Part shown: positions 8,425 through 17,798 of the stretch, piece after piece
Layout of the letters: each line of letters opens with the position of its first letter
Position numbering within the stretch: the first letter of the stretch is position 1
Assembly (NCBI RefSeq): GCF_002892795.1
Contig: NZ_PJMC01000007.1
Span: forward strand, 169,717-233,716
DNA length: 64,000 nucleotides
Direction: 5' to 3'
Source of the DNA: Arthrobacter sp. AFG20
GTDB lineage: Bacteria; Actinomycetota; Actinomycetes; Actinomycetales; Micrococcaceae
The notes under the pieces: generated by a model
What the model was told of the DNA's origin: nothing
The model's input: the letters and a program-made list of their open reading frames with translations, nothing else
Databases searched by the model: none
Position numbers and translations under genes: made by a program

Positions 8425-9006
8425 TTACAGGCCCCAGCGGACAATGGCGGGCGTCCTTTTGTCCCAGCCCAGGGTGCAGACTTTTGCTGTTCCCAGGATG
8501 AAGTGCCGGCCCTCTTCAGGCTCGAGTTCCAGCCAGCGGGCGGTGAGGATGCGCGAAAAGTGGCCGTGGGCCACAATCAGGACGTTGTCCAGCCCTGACT
8601 CCAGGACCCGGGCCACGATCTTGTCTGCCCGGGCAGCCACATCATGCAGCTTTTCGCCGTTGGGAACCCCGTGCGTCCAGATTAGGTAGTCGGGGTTGTC
8701 CTTGCGGATCAGGTCCGAGCTGATGCCCTCATAGTCGCCGTAGTCCCATTCCACGGCCAGCGGTTCGTGGACGGCATCCGGAAACCCGGCGAGCTCCGCG
8801 GTGCGCCGGGCGCGGCGTAGAGGCGAGGTCAGGACCAGGTCGAAATCAACGCTGTCCAGGATCCTGCGCGCCTCGACCGCCTGCTGCTCGCCCTCCACCG
8901 TCAGGGGCAGGTCCGTCAGCCCGGTGTATTGGCCGCTCTTGGACCATTCGGTTTCGCCGTGCCGCAGGATCCAGAGCTGGGGTCGGGCGATGTTGGCGGC
9001 GTTCAC
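8425..9006 (-). CDS. Histidine phosphatase family protein (phosphoglycerate-mutase-like)
   Basis: A 193-residue protein with the family signature LRHGETEW near residue 14 (catalytic His in RHG). The second conserved arginine is in SPLRRAR, the catalytic acid is in the DYGDYEG region, and the second catalytic histidine is in VAHGHFSR. It fits cytosolic acid-phosphatase-type members rather than true glycolytic mutases, which are about 230-250 residues; the true substrate is unknown. The GTG start overlaps the stop of cca in a GTGA arrangement, so translation is probably coupled to the CCA-adding enzyme. Confidence 0.9.
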   Translation of the reverse strand: MNAANIARPQLWILRHGETEWSKSGQYTGLTDLPLTVEGEQQAVEARRILDSVDFDLVLTSPLRRARRTAELAGFPDAVHEPLAVEWDYGDYEGISSDLIRKDNPDYLIWTHGVPNGEKLHDVAARADKIVARVLESGLDNVLIVAHGHFSRILTARWLELEPEEGRHFILGTAKVCTLGWDKRTPAIVRWGL

Positions 9007-10514
9007 TTGGACTCCTCGGTTAGGGAAGATTCGACGGCGGCGGGAGAGCCGGGGGACACAGAAGTAGCGGGAGCAACGGCTTCGGGCTGCTCAGCCCACC
9101 AGGCCCGGAGCCGGGACTCGGCGTCGGCCGGGTCGAGCGGGCCGTTTTCCATCCGTTCCTCCAGCAGGAACTTGTACGCCCTGCCCACGACCGGCCCGGG
9201 CTTGAGGTCCAGCAGGGCCATGATCTCGGCGCCGTTCAGGTCCGGACGGACCGCGTCCAGGGATTCCTGCTCGCGGAGGGCCGCAATCCGGGATTCGAGG
9301 TCATCGTAGGCAAAGGATAGCCGGTCAGCTTTGCGCTGGTTGCGTGTGGTGACGTCGGAGCGGGTGAGTCGGTGCAGGCGCTCCAGCAGGGGCCCGGCGT
9401 CGGTCACGTAGCGGCGCACAGCCGAGTCGGTCCAGCCGGCATCGCCGTAGCCGTAGAAGCGCATGTGCAGTTCCACGAGGCGGGCCACCGCCTTGATGGT
9501 GTCGTTGTCGAAGCGCAGGTTCTTCATCCGCTTCGTCGTCAGTTTGGACCCCACCATGTCATGGTGGCGGAAGCTGACCGCGCCGCCCGGTTCAAACCGG
9601 CGCGTAGCCGGCTTCCCGACGTCGTGCATCAGTGCCGCAAACCGCAGGGCGAAGTCGGGGCCGGGGACGGCGCCGTCGGAATCAGTCTCCAGGGCGGCCG
9701 CCTGCTCCAGGACCTGGAGGGAGTGCTGGTAGACGTCCTTGTGGCGGTGGTGTTCGTCTGCTTCGAGCCGGAGCGCGGACACCTCGGGCAGTACGAACTC
9801 GGCGAGGCCGGTATCCACCAGCAGGTCGATGCCCACGCGGGGATGCTGCCCGCACACGAGTTTGACCAGCTCATCGCGGACGCGCTCGGCCGAGATAATG
9901 CTGATGCGCTCGGCCATCCTGGTCATGGCGACGCGGACGTCGTCCCGCACGGACACTCCCAGCTGGGACGCAAACCGCGCGGCCCGCATCATCCGCAGGG
10001 GATCGTCCGAGAAGGATGCCTCGGGGGCGCCCGGGGTGGCCAGCACGGAGGCGTGCAGGTCGCGGACGCCCCCAAAGGGGTCCACCAATTCCAGGGAGGG
10101 CAGCCGCAGGGCCATGGCGTTGATGGTGAAGTCGCGGCGCAGCAGGTCGTCCGTGAGGGAGGAACCAAAGGCCACCACGGGTTTCCGGGACTCGGGGTCG
10201 TAGGCTTCGGCGCGGTAGGTGGTGATCTCGATCTGGAAGCCGGCCTTGCGCATGCCGATCGTTCCGAAGGCGCGGCCGATCTCCCAGAAGTTGTCCGCCC
10301 ACTTCTTGATCAGCGCCACGGTCTGGTCCGGCGTCGCATCCGTCGTGAAATCGAGGTCGGGGGAGGTGCGGCCCAGGAAGAGGTCCCGGACCGGGCCGCC
10401 GACGAGCGACAGCTCATGACCGGCGTCCACGAACCGCTGCCCGAGCTCCAGGACCACCGGGTCCACCTGGAAGTCAACGGTGTGAAGATCAGTCTTTTGA
10501 TGTGCGTGCGCCAT
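9003..10514 (-). CDS. cca: CCA tRNA nucleotidyltransferase
   Basis: A 503-residue class II tRNA nucleotidyltransferase that adds or repairs the 3' CCA end of tRNAs. The N-terminal catalytic head has SLVGGPVRDLFLGR and the metal-binding DLDFTTDA. The RRDFTINAMALR motif follows. A C-terminal HD domain shows LMHDVGKP, as in the actinobacterial PcnA-type enzymes. It is transcribed away from the Nudix gene across a 147-base divergent region, the same arrangement as pcnA and mutT4 in mycobacteria. It overlaps the histidine phosphatase start by 4 bases. Confidence 0.93.
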   Translation of the reverse strand: MAHAHQKTDLHTVDFQVDPVVLELGQRFVDAGHELSLVGGPVRDLFLGRTSPDLDFTTDATPDQTVALIKKWADNFWEIGRAFGTIGMRKAGFQIEITTYRAEAYDPESRKPVVAFGSSLTDDLLRRDFTINAMALRLPSLELVDPFGGVRDLHASVLATPGAPEASFSDDPLRMMRAARFASQLGVSVRDDVRVAMTRMAERISIISAERVRDELVKLVCGQHPRVGIDLLVDTGLAEFVLPEVSALRLEADEHHRHKDVYQHSLQVLEQAAALETDSDGAVPGPDFALRFAALMHDVGKPATRRFEPGGAVSFRHHDMVGSKLTTKRMKNLRFDNDTIKAVARLVELHMRFYGYGDAGWTDSAVRRYVTDAGPLLERLHRLTRSDVTTRNQRKADRLSFAYDDLESRIAALREQESLDAVRPDLNGAEIMALLDLKPGPVVGRAYKFLLEERMENGPLDPADAESRLRAWWAEQPEAVAPATSVSPGSPAAVESSLTEESK

Positions 10515-10661
10515 AGTTACTTAAGCTTGTCAGAAAACCAACCCCCACCGCACCAAATCCCGTCATTGTGCGACGCCGCCGGCAAAGCCCGTCACATGCA
10601 GTCCACTTGGAAGCCATGTCCCGGTCATCACGGCGGGGCAAGAGTCGTTAGAGTGGACTGC

Positions 10662-11210
10662 ATGGCCCATCCAGTACCGAGCGCTCCCGGCAGGAGGACG
10701 AACGCACCGTTGCCGTCGGCAATCGGTGCCCACGTCGCGCCTGCACCGCACTCGGCCCCGGCCTCCCTCCCCACCGTTGAGGAGGTCTCTGCCGGAGGCG
10801 TCGTGGTGGACACGTCCGACGACGAACTGAGGGTAGCGATTATTGCCCGCCTTAACCGGGGCGGACGGCTGGAGTGGTGCCTGCCCAAGGGCCACCCCGA
10901 GGGCCGGGAGAATAACGAGGAAGCCGCGGTCCGTGAGATTGCCGAGGAAACCGGCATCGACGGTGACATTCTGGCCCCGCTGGGCAGCATCGATTATTGG
11001 TTTACCGTCAGCGGGCACCGGGTGCACAAGACAGTGCACCACTACCTGCTGCGCGCCACCGGCGGCGAACTCACCATCGAAAACGATCCTGACAAGGAAG
11101 CGGTTGATGTTGCCTGGGTTCCCATCCACGAGCTTGCGCGCAAGCTTTCGTTCCCCAATGAACGCCGCATCGCCGACCTGGCCCGCGAAGTCCTTCCCGA
11201 GCACCTCTGA
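10662..11210 (+). CDS. Nudix hydrolase (MutT4-like)
   Basis: A 182-residue protein with a complete Nudix box: GHPEG followed by REIAEETG, which supplies the Mg-binding glutamates. The ATG at 10662 is chosen since a longer upstream frame runs through the divergent promoter and antisense to cca. There is no Shine-Dalgarno sequence; a TAGAGT -10-like hexamer ends 6 bases before the ATG, so a leaderless transcript is likely. An Ala/Pro-rich N-terminal 45 residues precede the domain. It probably hydrolyses a nucleoside-diphosphate derivative; substrate unknown. In mycobacteria a large DUF6049 membrane protein gene separates this gene from murJ, but here only 63 bases do. Confidence 0.88.
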   Translation: MAHPVPSAPGRRTNAPLPSAIGAHVAPAPHSAPASLPTVEEVSAGGVVVDTSDDELRVAIIARLNRGGRLEWCLPKGHPEGRENNEEAAVREIAEETGIDGDILAPLGSIDYWFTVSGHRVHKTVHHYLLRATGGELTIENDPDKEAVDVAWVPIHELARKLSFPNERRIADLAREVLPEHL

Positions 11211-11273
11211 CCGTCCGGCAATGCCTGCCGGATACCCCTTTGCGTGCCGCAATATCAGCGCCCGGGTGAGACG

Positions 11274-13424
11274 ATGAAGACGATGTCAGCAGCCAATCCG
11301 TCCTCCGACCAGCCCGCACAGCCGGGCGAAACACCGCCCGGTGTGACGCCCGCCAGCGAGGCAGCCTCCAGTGCCGTGCAGCCCGGCGAGGCCCGTTCCA
11401 GCGCCATCATGGCTGCCGGGACGCTGGTGTCCCGTGTGCTGGGCTTCGGCAAGACCTGGATGCTCGCCGCGGCGCTGGGCCTGGGCTCCACCGTCACTGA
11501 CACTTTCATCAACGCCAACAACCTGCCCAACCTGATCTTCCTGCTGGTGGCCGGCGGCGTGTTCAATGCCGTGCTGGTCCCGCAGATCATCAAAGCCAGC
11601 AAGGCTCCGGACAGGGGAGCGGACTACATCAGCAGGCTGCTCACGCTGGCAGTTCTCGTGCTTCTGTCCCTGACCCTGTTGGTCACGCTGTTTGCGCCGG
11701 CCGTCATCGAACTCACCACGCAGGGCTACTCGCCGCAGCAAAAGTTGCTGGCCGTGTCCTTCGCCTTCTGGTGCCTGCCGCAGATTTTCTTCTATGGCCT
11801 CTACGCGCTGCTGACGCAGATCCTCAATGCCAACGGGGCCTTCGGTCCGGCCATGTGGGCACCAATCTTCAACAACATCGTGGCCATTGCCGGTCTTGGC
11901 ATGTTCATCTGGATCTTCGGTGCCAACGGCGCTGCCAACCCGCATTCGCTGGACAACTGGGGCGCGTCCCAGACGTTTTTTGTCGCCGGTTTCTCGACCA
12001 TCGGAGTGGTTGCCCAGACCGCCATTCTGCTGATTCCCGTGCTCCGGCTGAAGCTGGGACTGCGCCCGCGCTTTGGCTGGCGCGGTGTGGGACTCGGCCA
12101 CGCCGCAAGGCTGAGCGTGTGGACGCTACTGACGGCCGCCGTCGGGCAGTTGGCGTTCCTTTATGTCATGCGCATCGCCACCATCCCCGGTGCCCAGCGG
12201 CTTCGCCTCGAGAAGGCGGGTGACCACGGCGCCGCTGCCATGCTGCCCGGCAACGCCGTGCTCGAGGTGGCCAGCCAGCTATACCTGCTACCGCACTCGA
12301 TCATCGCGCTCTCCCTGGCCACCGTGCTGTTCAACCGGATGACCCGTGCTTCCCAGGACGGGAACCGTGCAGAGCTCCGCGAGGCCCTGTCGCACGGCTT
12401 GCGGACCATGGCCGTGGCGACTGTTTTCGGAGCCTTAGCGCTTTTCGCTTTGGCGGGTCCGCTGGGCATGTTTTTCTCCGGCGGACACCCCACGGACGGC
12501 ATCCTGCTGGCGCAGACGCTCACCATCCTGGCGCTCAGCACCCCGTTCATGAGCGCCAACTTCATGATGTCCCGGGTTTTCTATGCCAATGAGGACGCGC
12601 GCACGCCGTTCTACATCCAGCTGGTCCTGGCCCTGGTGAATGTGGTGGCCGCGTTCTTCATTCAGTTCCTCCCGTTCGACCAGATCATTTTCGCCATAGC
12701 CGTCCTTTATACCGCAGGGAACATCCTCTCGGTGGTCGTCTCCGCCATCTTCCTGCGCCGCCTGCTGGGGCACCTGGACGGTCCGCGGATCATCAACTCA
12801 TACATCCGTATGGGCTACGCCGCCCTCGGTTCGGCCATCGCCGGTGTGGGTGCGCTGTGGCTTATGGGCAGCTACAGCCCGGTGGGCTTCGCCTGGAGCA
12901 GCCGGCCCGCCGCCCTGGCGACCATCATCGTCGTCGGGCCTGTCATGCTGGCCGTGTACCTGCTGCTGCTGAAGCTGTTCCGGGTCACCGAGCTGCGCGA
13001 CCTGCTGCGGCCGCTGCTGGGGCGGCTGGGCCGCCGTTCCGGCGGGGGTTCCGGCGGGGCTTCCGGCGCACCGGCGGCTGCTCCCGCCGCCGCGGCTACC
13101 GCCGGTGCTTCGGCCGCCGGAGCGTCCGCTGGCACTGCTGCACTGCGCCGTCCGACGCCGGAACGCGCCACGGTCTCTTCGGACACCGGCCTGATTCCAC
13201 GGATTTCCGGCGAGTTCGATTCTGCCTCCTTCCGTGCCGGGCCCGCGCCCCAGCCGGAACCGGAAGATTACGACGCCGCCACTTACCTTCCTGAGGAGGA
13301 CGTCCCCGGGACGGCCCGCGGGAAAGGCCTGCGCGGGGAGATCCCGCTCCCGGGCCGCCGCACCTACCAGGGACCCCCCGGCCAGAACCCCCACTTCCCG
13401 TCACGGCGGAGGAAGAAAAAGTAA
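11274..13424 (+). CDS. murJ: Lipid II flippase MurJ (MviN family)
   Basis: A 716-residue membrane protein. Residues about 40-555 hold 14 hydrophobic segments of the MviN/MOP fold, with the family-typical start ASRVLGFGKTWMLAAALG-like segment (here LVSRVLGFGKTWMLAAALG) and NANNLPNLIF. The last ~160 residues are a cytoplasmic Gly/Ala/Pro-rich, then acidic, then Arg/Lys-rich tail ending RRRKKK. It moves the peptidoglycan precursor lipid II across the membrane. Start ATG 11274 follows GGTGAG; an ATG three codons later is possible. In mycobacteria the flippase is fused to a pseudokinase and an extracellular domain. Here those parts are encoded by the next gene. Confidence 0.92.
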   Translation: MKTMSAANPSSDQPAQPGETPPGVTPASEAASSAVQPGEARSSAIMAAGTLVSRVLGFGKTWMLAAALGLGSTVTDTFINANNLPNLIFLLVAGGVFNAVLVPQIIKASKAPDRGADYISRLLTLAVLVLLSLTLLVTLFAPAVIELTTQGYSPQQKLLAVSFAFWCLPQIFFYGLYALLTQILNANGAFGPAMWAPIFNNIVAIAGLGMFIWIFGANGAANPHSLDNWGASQTFFVAGFSTIGVVAQTAILLIPVLRLKLGLRPRFGWRGVGLGHAARLSVWTLLTAAVGQLAFLYVMRIATIPGAQRLRLEKAGDHGAAAMLPGNAVLEVASQLYLLPHSIIALSLATVLFNRMTRASQDGNRAELREALSHGLRTMAVATVFGALALFALAGPLGMFFSGGHPTDGILLAQTLTILALSTPFMSANFMMSRVFYANEDARTPFYIQLVLALVNVVAAFFIQFLPFDQIIFAIAVLYTAGNILSVVVSAIFLRRLLGHLDGPRIINSYIRMGYAALGSAIAGVGALWLMGSYSPVGFAWSSRPAALATIIVVGPVMLAVYLLLLKLFRVTELRDLLRPLLGRLGRRSGGGSGGASGAPAAAPAAAATAGASAAGASAGTAALRRPTPERATVSSDTGLIPRISGEFDSASFRAGPAPQPEPEDYDAATYLPEEDVPGTARGKGLRGEIPLPGRRTYQGPPGQNPHFPSRRRKKK

Positions 13425-13595
13425 CCCGGGAGGGAGCCGGTCAGCCCCGTCTTCCGCGGCCGTTGCACAGCATCGGCTAGGATCGAGGGGAACAAAGGTA
13501 GTTGCAGACCACGGGTCCGCCGGCGCGCCGGAGGCCTTCCAGGGCAATGCATCGCCAGGACCAGAAGCATTTCCCGGACAGGCTAGGAGGAACAC

Positions 13596-15308
13596 GTGTC
13601 CCACCCGATCGATGTTGGATCAGTACTTGGCGGCCGCTACAAGGTCACGGCCACAGTGCTGAGCTCACATGACCAGGATCTGGTGCTGGACGGTGTGGAC
13701 CAGGTGCTGAACCGTTCGGTCAGCATCCTGGTGGCCGGCCCGTATAACGCCGACCAGGTGGCGCAAAGTGCCCGGGAAGTGGCCACTGGGGAGCGCCCCG
13801 GGAACGTGCAGATTTTGGACCTTGGTGTCAGCGACGCCACGACCTACCTGATCACCAACCACACCTCCGCCGCTGACCTGCTGGACCTCGTGGTTGCTTC
13901 CAACCCGCCCTACGTGGAGCCCTTCTTCACGGACACCCTGGGCAGCGAGATCTTCGGCCAGGCGCGCTCCCACGAACCCGAAACCTACGACGAAGACGAC
14001 GAGGTCGAAGCCGGGTACATCAACTACAGCGAAGGCCAGTCCGGGCCGGGCGGGCAGTACCCTGCCACCGCCCCGGCCCCTGCCGGCGGCCGGTCCGCCC
14101 ACGGGGCCACGGCTCCGCAGGGACGCGGGCAGCAGGCTGCTGCGCAGGCACCCACGGCGCCGGTCCGGAAGGCTCCCGTTGTGCCGCCGCTTCCCGCTGC
14201 CCGCCCCCTCGCGGGTCCGGCAGCAGGTGCCGCCGGCGCGGCCGCCGCAGGCGCGTCTGGTTCGCGGGGAAACCGGCAGGGCGTCCCGGAGACCACTGCG
14301 CCGCAGCCGGTTCAGCCGGACCGGGGCTACGAGCAGGACGCCGGCCAGGAAACGGGCCAGCACGACAACGTTGAGCAGGCGCTCCTGCAGCGCGACCACA
14401 ACCGCTCCGGAAACGCCGCACGCGGAGCCGCCGGTGCAGGTGCGGCAGCCGCAGCGTCCGGCGACGGCCGCAGCTCGTCCAAGGTGTCGCTGTGGTCCGA
14501 GAACGACTATGACTACGTCCCCGAAGACGGGTATGACGACGAGGGCAGCGACGCGCACGAGCCGGACCGCCGTGCAGGCAATTTCCCTCCCGTCGCCCGC
14601 ACCGGCGCTGCTCCCGCAGCCGATTACTACGACGATGACGACGACGAGCCACAGAAGGAGCCGCGTTCCATGCGTTGGCTCGTTGGCGGCCTTCTCGCGG
14701 CCGTCCTGATCGTCGGACTCATCTTTGCCGTGACCAACCTCGGCAGCCTCTTCAAGAGCGCACCGCAAACGGAAGCAACCCCCGGAGCCACCGCACCGCC
14801 GTCGGCTGCCACCCAGCCGAGTACCGGTACGCCGACCCAAAGCACCGCTCCGGCAGCAGGGCCGCCGGCCATCGAGGGAATCACCCGCCAAGGCAACTTT
14901 GATTTCGCTTCGACGTACGACGGCGACCTCGGCAAGGCGTCCGACGGCAACGCGGCGAGCTACTGGTCCGACATGGAGTTCGCCACCGAGGACTGGGGCG
15001 GCCTTGCTCCCGAGGGTGTCCCGCTGGTGGTCAAGCTCAAGAGCCCTTCCAAGGTTTCCTCGATCACCCTGAACCAGTTGGGTGCCTCGGGCGGAAGCAT
15101 CACGGTCTTCACTAACGACCGCCCGTCGCTGGACGGTGCAAAGCAGGTGGGAACCAACAGCTTCACCTCGCCTGACCTCACCATGCCTCTGGCCGAACCG
15201 GTGACTGCCCAGTACGTTATCGTCTCGATCAAGAACCTGCCCAAGCTCGCAGCTCCGAAGACCCGCTTTGGCTACGGCCTGCGGCTCGCGGAGATCAAGG
15301 TCCAGTAG
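13596..15308 (+). CDS. Pseudokinase-like membrane protein with extracellular discoidin/CBM-like domain (MurJ partner)
   Basis: A 570-residue protein starting at GTG with TAGGAGG 5 bases upstream. Residues about 5-100 look like the N-lobe of a Ser/Thr kinase (GGRYKV, then NRSVSILVA where the active-site Lys of a real kinase should be), but no catalytic loop is present. A long disordered Ala/Gln/acidic linker follows. One membrane helix lies near 360-382 and an extracellular beta-rich domain near 415-570 (SDGNAASYWSDMEF, GLRLAEIKV), like the discoidin-type carbohydrate-binding fold. This matches, split off, the C-terminal half of mycobacterial MviN (Rv3910), whose pseudokinase binds FhaA when phosphorylated. 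An FhaA gene is present at 59 kb. The functional link is inferred. Confidence 0.75.
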   Translation: MSHPIDVGSVLGGRYKVTATVLSSHDQDLVLDGVDQVLNRSVSILVAGPYNADQVAQSAREVATGERPGNVQILDLGVSDATTYLITNHTSAADLLDLVVASNPPYVEPFFTDTLGSEIFGQARSHEPETYDEDDEVEAGYINYSEGQSGPGGQYPATAPAPAGGRSAHGATAPQGRGQQAAAQAPTAPVRKAPVVPPLPAARPLAGPAAGAAGAAAAGASGSRGNRQGVPETTAPQPVQPDRGYEQDAGQETGQHDNVEQALLQRDHNRSGNAARGAAGAGAAAAASGDGRSSSKVSLWSENDYDYVPEDGYDDEGSDAHEPDRRAGNFPPVARTGAAPAADYYDDDDDEPQKEPRSMRWLVGGLLAAVLIVGLIFAVTNLGSLFKSAPQTEATPGATAPPSAATQPSTGTPTQSTAPAAGPPAIEGITRQGNFDFASTYDGDLGKASDGNAASYWSDMEFATEDWGGLAPEGVPLVVKLKSPSKVSSITLNQLGASGGSITVFTNDRPSLDGAKQVGTNSFTSPDLTMPLAEPVTAQYVIVSIKNLPKLAAPKTRFGYGLRLAEIKVQ

Positions 15309-15502
15309 AGGACCCTGGCCAATAGTGGACCCCGCCCGGCAGGGGACGCGGGCTTGCAAGGGACGCTGCGTTCACCGGTCACGTTCCTTGCGGACGTAAC
15401 CGGCATGCCCTGAGGTTGCCGGAGACGGTACCCTTGTGGGAAGTCCCGTGGGCGGTGTTCTCTTGCAGGCACGGGCGTTTCCGCCTGCCTGCAAATACGT
15501 TT

Positions 15503-15528
15503 GGAATATTCCACACTGCCAATCAGTT
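15503..15528 (+). promoter_or_regulatory. SigR/SigH-type promoter for trxBA
   Basis: GGAAT (15503-15507), exactly 18 bases, then GTT (15526-15528) matches the GGAAT-N18-GTT consensus of the actinobacterial thiol-stress sigma factor SigR/SigH. trxB and trxA are known members of that regulon in Streptomyces and Mycobacterium. It would give a 5' leader of about 50 bases before the trxB start. Confidence 0.7.
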
Positions 15529-15586
15529 GTGCCATGTGGCCGGCCGGAAGGCTGGCGCATCGACAAAGGAAGAGGTTCACCGTTCA

Positions 15587-16543
15587 GTGAGCACCGCAGA
15601 AAACAGCGCGTCAGAAGTACGTGATGTCATCATCGTCGGCTCCGGCCCTGCAGGCTACACGGCCGCCGTATACACGGCCCGCGCCAACCTGAAGCCGCTG
15701 CTTCTGGCTGGCTCCGTCACCGCGGGCGGTGAGCTCATGAACACCACCGACGTCGAGAATTACCCTGGCTTCCCCGAGGGCATCATGGGACCTGACCTCA
15801 TGGAGAACTTCGAGAAGCAGGCTGCCCGCTTCGGCACCGAGATCCAGTTTGAGGACGTGACCGCCCTGGATCTGGACGGCGACATCAAGACCGTCACCAT
15901 CGCAACGGGGGAGACCTTCCGCGCCCGCGCCATCATCCTGTCCACCGGCTCGGCGTACCGCGAGCTCGGCCTGGCAAACGAAAAGCGGCTCTCCGGCCAC
16001 GGCGTCAGCTGGTGCGCAACCTGCGACGGTTTCTTCTTCAAGGACCAGGACATCGCAGTGATCGGTGGCGGCGACTCGGCCATGGAGGAGGCGCTCTTCC
16101 TCACCAAGTTCGCCAAGTCCGTAACGGTCGTCCACCGCCGCGACACGCTGAAGGCCTCCAAGATCATGGGTGACCGGGCACAGGCCCACGAGAAGATCAA
16201 CTTCGTGTGGAACACCGCCGTCGAGAACGTCCTCGGCGAAGACAAGGTCACCGGCCTGAAGCTGAAGAACCTGGTCGACGGCACCGAGTCCGAACTTGCC
16301 GTGACCGGCGTCTTCGTGGCTATCGGCAACGATCCGCGCACCGAGCTAGTCAAGGGGAGCCTGGAGATCACGGATGCCGGGACCGTCGCCGTCGAAGGCC
16401 GCAGTTCGCGCACCAGCATCAAGGGCGTCTTCGCCGCCGGCGACGTTGTGGACCCGACCTACCGCCAGGCGATCACTGCATCTGGTTCCGGCTGTGTCGC
16501 AGCGATCGACGTCGAGCACTACCTCGCAGACCTTCACGCCTGA
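15587..16543 (+). CDS. trxB: Thioredoxin-disulfide reductase
   Basis: A 318-residue FAD/NADPH enzyme that reduces thioredoxin. The FAD-binding motif GSGPAGYTAAVY is near residue 18, the redox-active CATC (in WCATCDGFFF) near 144, the NADPH-binding GGGDSAMEEA near 163, and the closing FAD motif GDVVDPTYRQA near the end. GTG 15587 is chosen because it gives the normal family length and has AGGAAGAGG upstream. It lies 38 bases before trxA and they probably form one transcript from the SigR-type promoter. Confidence 0.95.
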   Translation: MSTAENSASEVRDVIIVGSGPAGYTAAVYTARANLKPLLLAGSVTAGGELMNTTDVENYPGFPEGIMGPDLMENFEKQAARFGTEIQFEDVTALDLDGDIKTVTIATGETFRARAIILSTGSAYRELGLANEKRLSGHGVSWCATCDGFFFKDQDIAVIGGGDSAMEEALFLTKFAKSVTVVHRRDTLKASKIMGDRAQAHEKINFVWNTAVENVLGEDKVTGLKLKNLVDGTESELAVTGVFVAIGNDPRTELVKGSLEITDAGTVAVEGRSSRTSIKGVFAAGDVVDPTYRQAITASGSGCVAAIDVEHYLADLHA

Positions 16544-16581
16544 CCGGCGCTGAGAATCATTCGAAGAGAGAGACAAGGGTT

Positions 16582-16908
16582 ATGAGCAACGCAAAAGACG
16601 TAACAGACGCAAGCTTCAGCACAGACGTACTCGCCGCCGACAAGCCGGTAATCGTTGACTTCTGGGCCGAATGGTGCGGTCCGTGCCGCAAGCTGGGTCC
16701 CATCCTGGATGAGATCTCTGTGGAGTACGGCGAAAAGGTCAACGTCGTCAAGGTAAATGTTGATGACAACCCTGCCATCGCCGCCGAGTACGGCATCACA
16801 TCCATTCCTGCCGTGTACCTGTTCCAGGGCGGCGAAGTGAAGAGCACTGTCATCGGTGCCAAGCCGAAGCAGTTCTTCGAGAAGGAATTCGCGGAAGTCT
16901 TGTCCTAG
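16582..16908 (+). CDS. trxA: Thioredoxin
   Basis: A 108-residue thioredoxin with active site WCGPC in FWAEWCGPCRKLGP near residue 32 and the conserved cis-proline SIPAVYLF. It reduces protein disulfides in the cytoplasm using electrons from TrxB just upstream. The ATG follows AAGGGTT. A strong terminator follows within 60 bases. Confidence 0.95.
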   Translation: MSNAKDVTDASFSTDVLAADKPVIVDFWAEWCGPCRKLGPILDEISVEYGEKVNVVKVNVDDNPAIAAEYGITSIPAVYLFQGGEVKSTVIGAKPKQFFEKEFAEVLS

Positions 16909-16964
16909 CCCCAACAGGCCTGGCGCGATACCAGACAGGCAACTCCGGCGACAGGTGTCGCCAG

Positions 16965-17006
16965 AAGGTGGTCATCACTCCTAGGGGAGCGGTGGCCACC
17001 TTTTTG
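16965..17006 (+). terminator. Intrinsic terminator after trxA
   Basis: AAGGTGG (16965-16971) pairs with CCACCTT (16996-17002), which is followed by three more T, with a smaller CTCC/GGAG hairpin inside the loop. It ends the trxBA transcript and isolates the gene-free region that follows. Confidence 0.75.
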
Positions 17007-17288
17007 TTCCCCAGATGGACCTCGGTGGTCATGGGCTCCTCGTTGAGGGCGACATCTTGGGGAGCCGGCAGAAGGAAACCTTTCACGGTCTCGTTCTACG
17101 TGGTTCCTCGCCCAAGATCCCTCCGCCATCCCGAACTAGCGATACCGGCGGTCTGTGGCTACGACCACCGCGAACCGCGGCCTACAGAATCTGAGTCGTT
17201 CAAGATCCGGGTGGCTCGACATTGCCGCACTACCCGGCTAGCGCCGAATGGCCGAGGCCCCTGCTGGCGGCCGGCTTGACCTGCGGAG

Positions 17289-17304
17289 TGTTTCACGTGA
17301 AACA
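17289..17304. other. parS site, perfect consensus
   Basis: TGTTTCACGTGAAACA, identical over 16 bases to the parS consensus. First site of the array, about 380 bases after trxA. Confidence 0.95.
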
Positions 17305-17782
17305 GGGCCGGTCCCCGGACTCTCTGGAAGGAAGGCCACACCAAGGCCCGCAGATCCCTCCCAATCCAGCTTCGTGACTAAACCTTCTCAGTGCAGTGAC
17401 TGGCGCTCTCATTGTCCGACTCGTGAACTCCCCGTGGTCAACGCAGTACTAATGGTGCGTCTCGGATGGGGAGCGCTATATGCGTAGCAGTAGGCTGCCC
17501 GCCCGTAAGGATAGCAATGAACGTTGACGACGGTTGTCCCGCTGGATGCCTCCCGACGGCAAACTCTATCGCCGGCCACCCCGCCAAACTCGATGCAGGA
17601 CACCAACGATCCCCACAAGGGATCACCTGGCAGTCCGGTTTCGATGCCGAATGCAGCCTCAGCTGCAGCCCCCTAGGCAGCATCCACGGCAAGCGACCAA
17701 TGTTCATCTACTCCTTAGAGACCCAGCCTTTGCGTAGGACCAGACAGACCACGAGCTCCCCAGCTACCCCCGAGGCCGCTCC

Positions 17783-17798
17783 GGTTTCACGTGAAACA
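17783..17798. other. parS site
   Basis: GGTTTCACGTGAAACA. The 14-base core is intact; only the first outer base differs from consensus. Confidence 0.93.

Noticed and set aside
9372..10661. Plus-strand frame continuing into the Nudix gene
   Set aside because: It runs antisense through cca and the divergent promoter. Only the part from 10662 has a protein family.
13665..15359. 564-codon minus-strand frame
   Set aside because: Shadow of the pseudokinase-like gene, whose plus-strand product has a strong ribosome binding site, a membrane helix and a folded C-terminal domain.
16850..17086. 78-codon minus-strand frame after trxA (internal ATG with GAGGAG upstream)
   Set aside because: It overlaps the trxA end and its terminator and has no family. 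It may be a gene remnant but cannot be supported.
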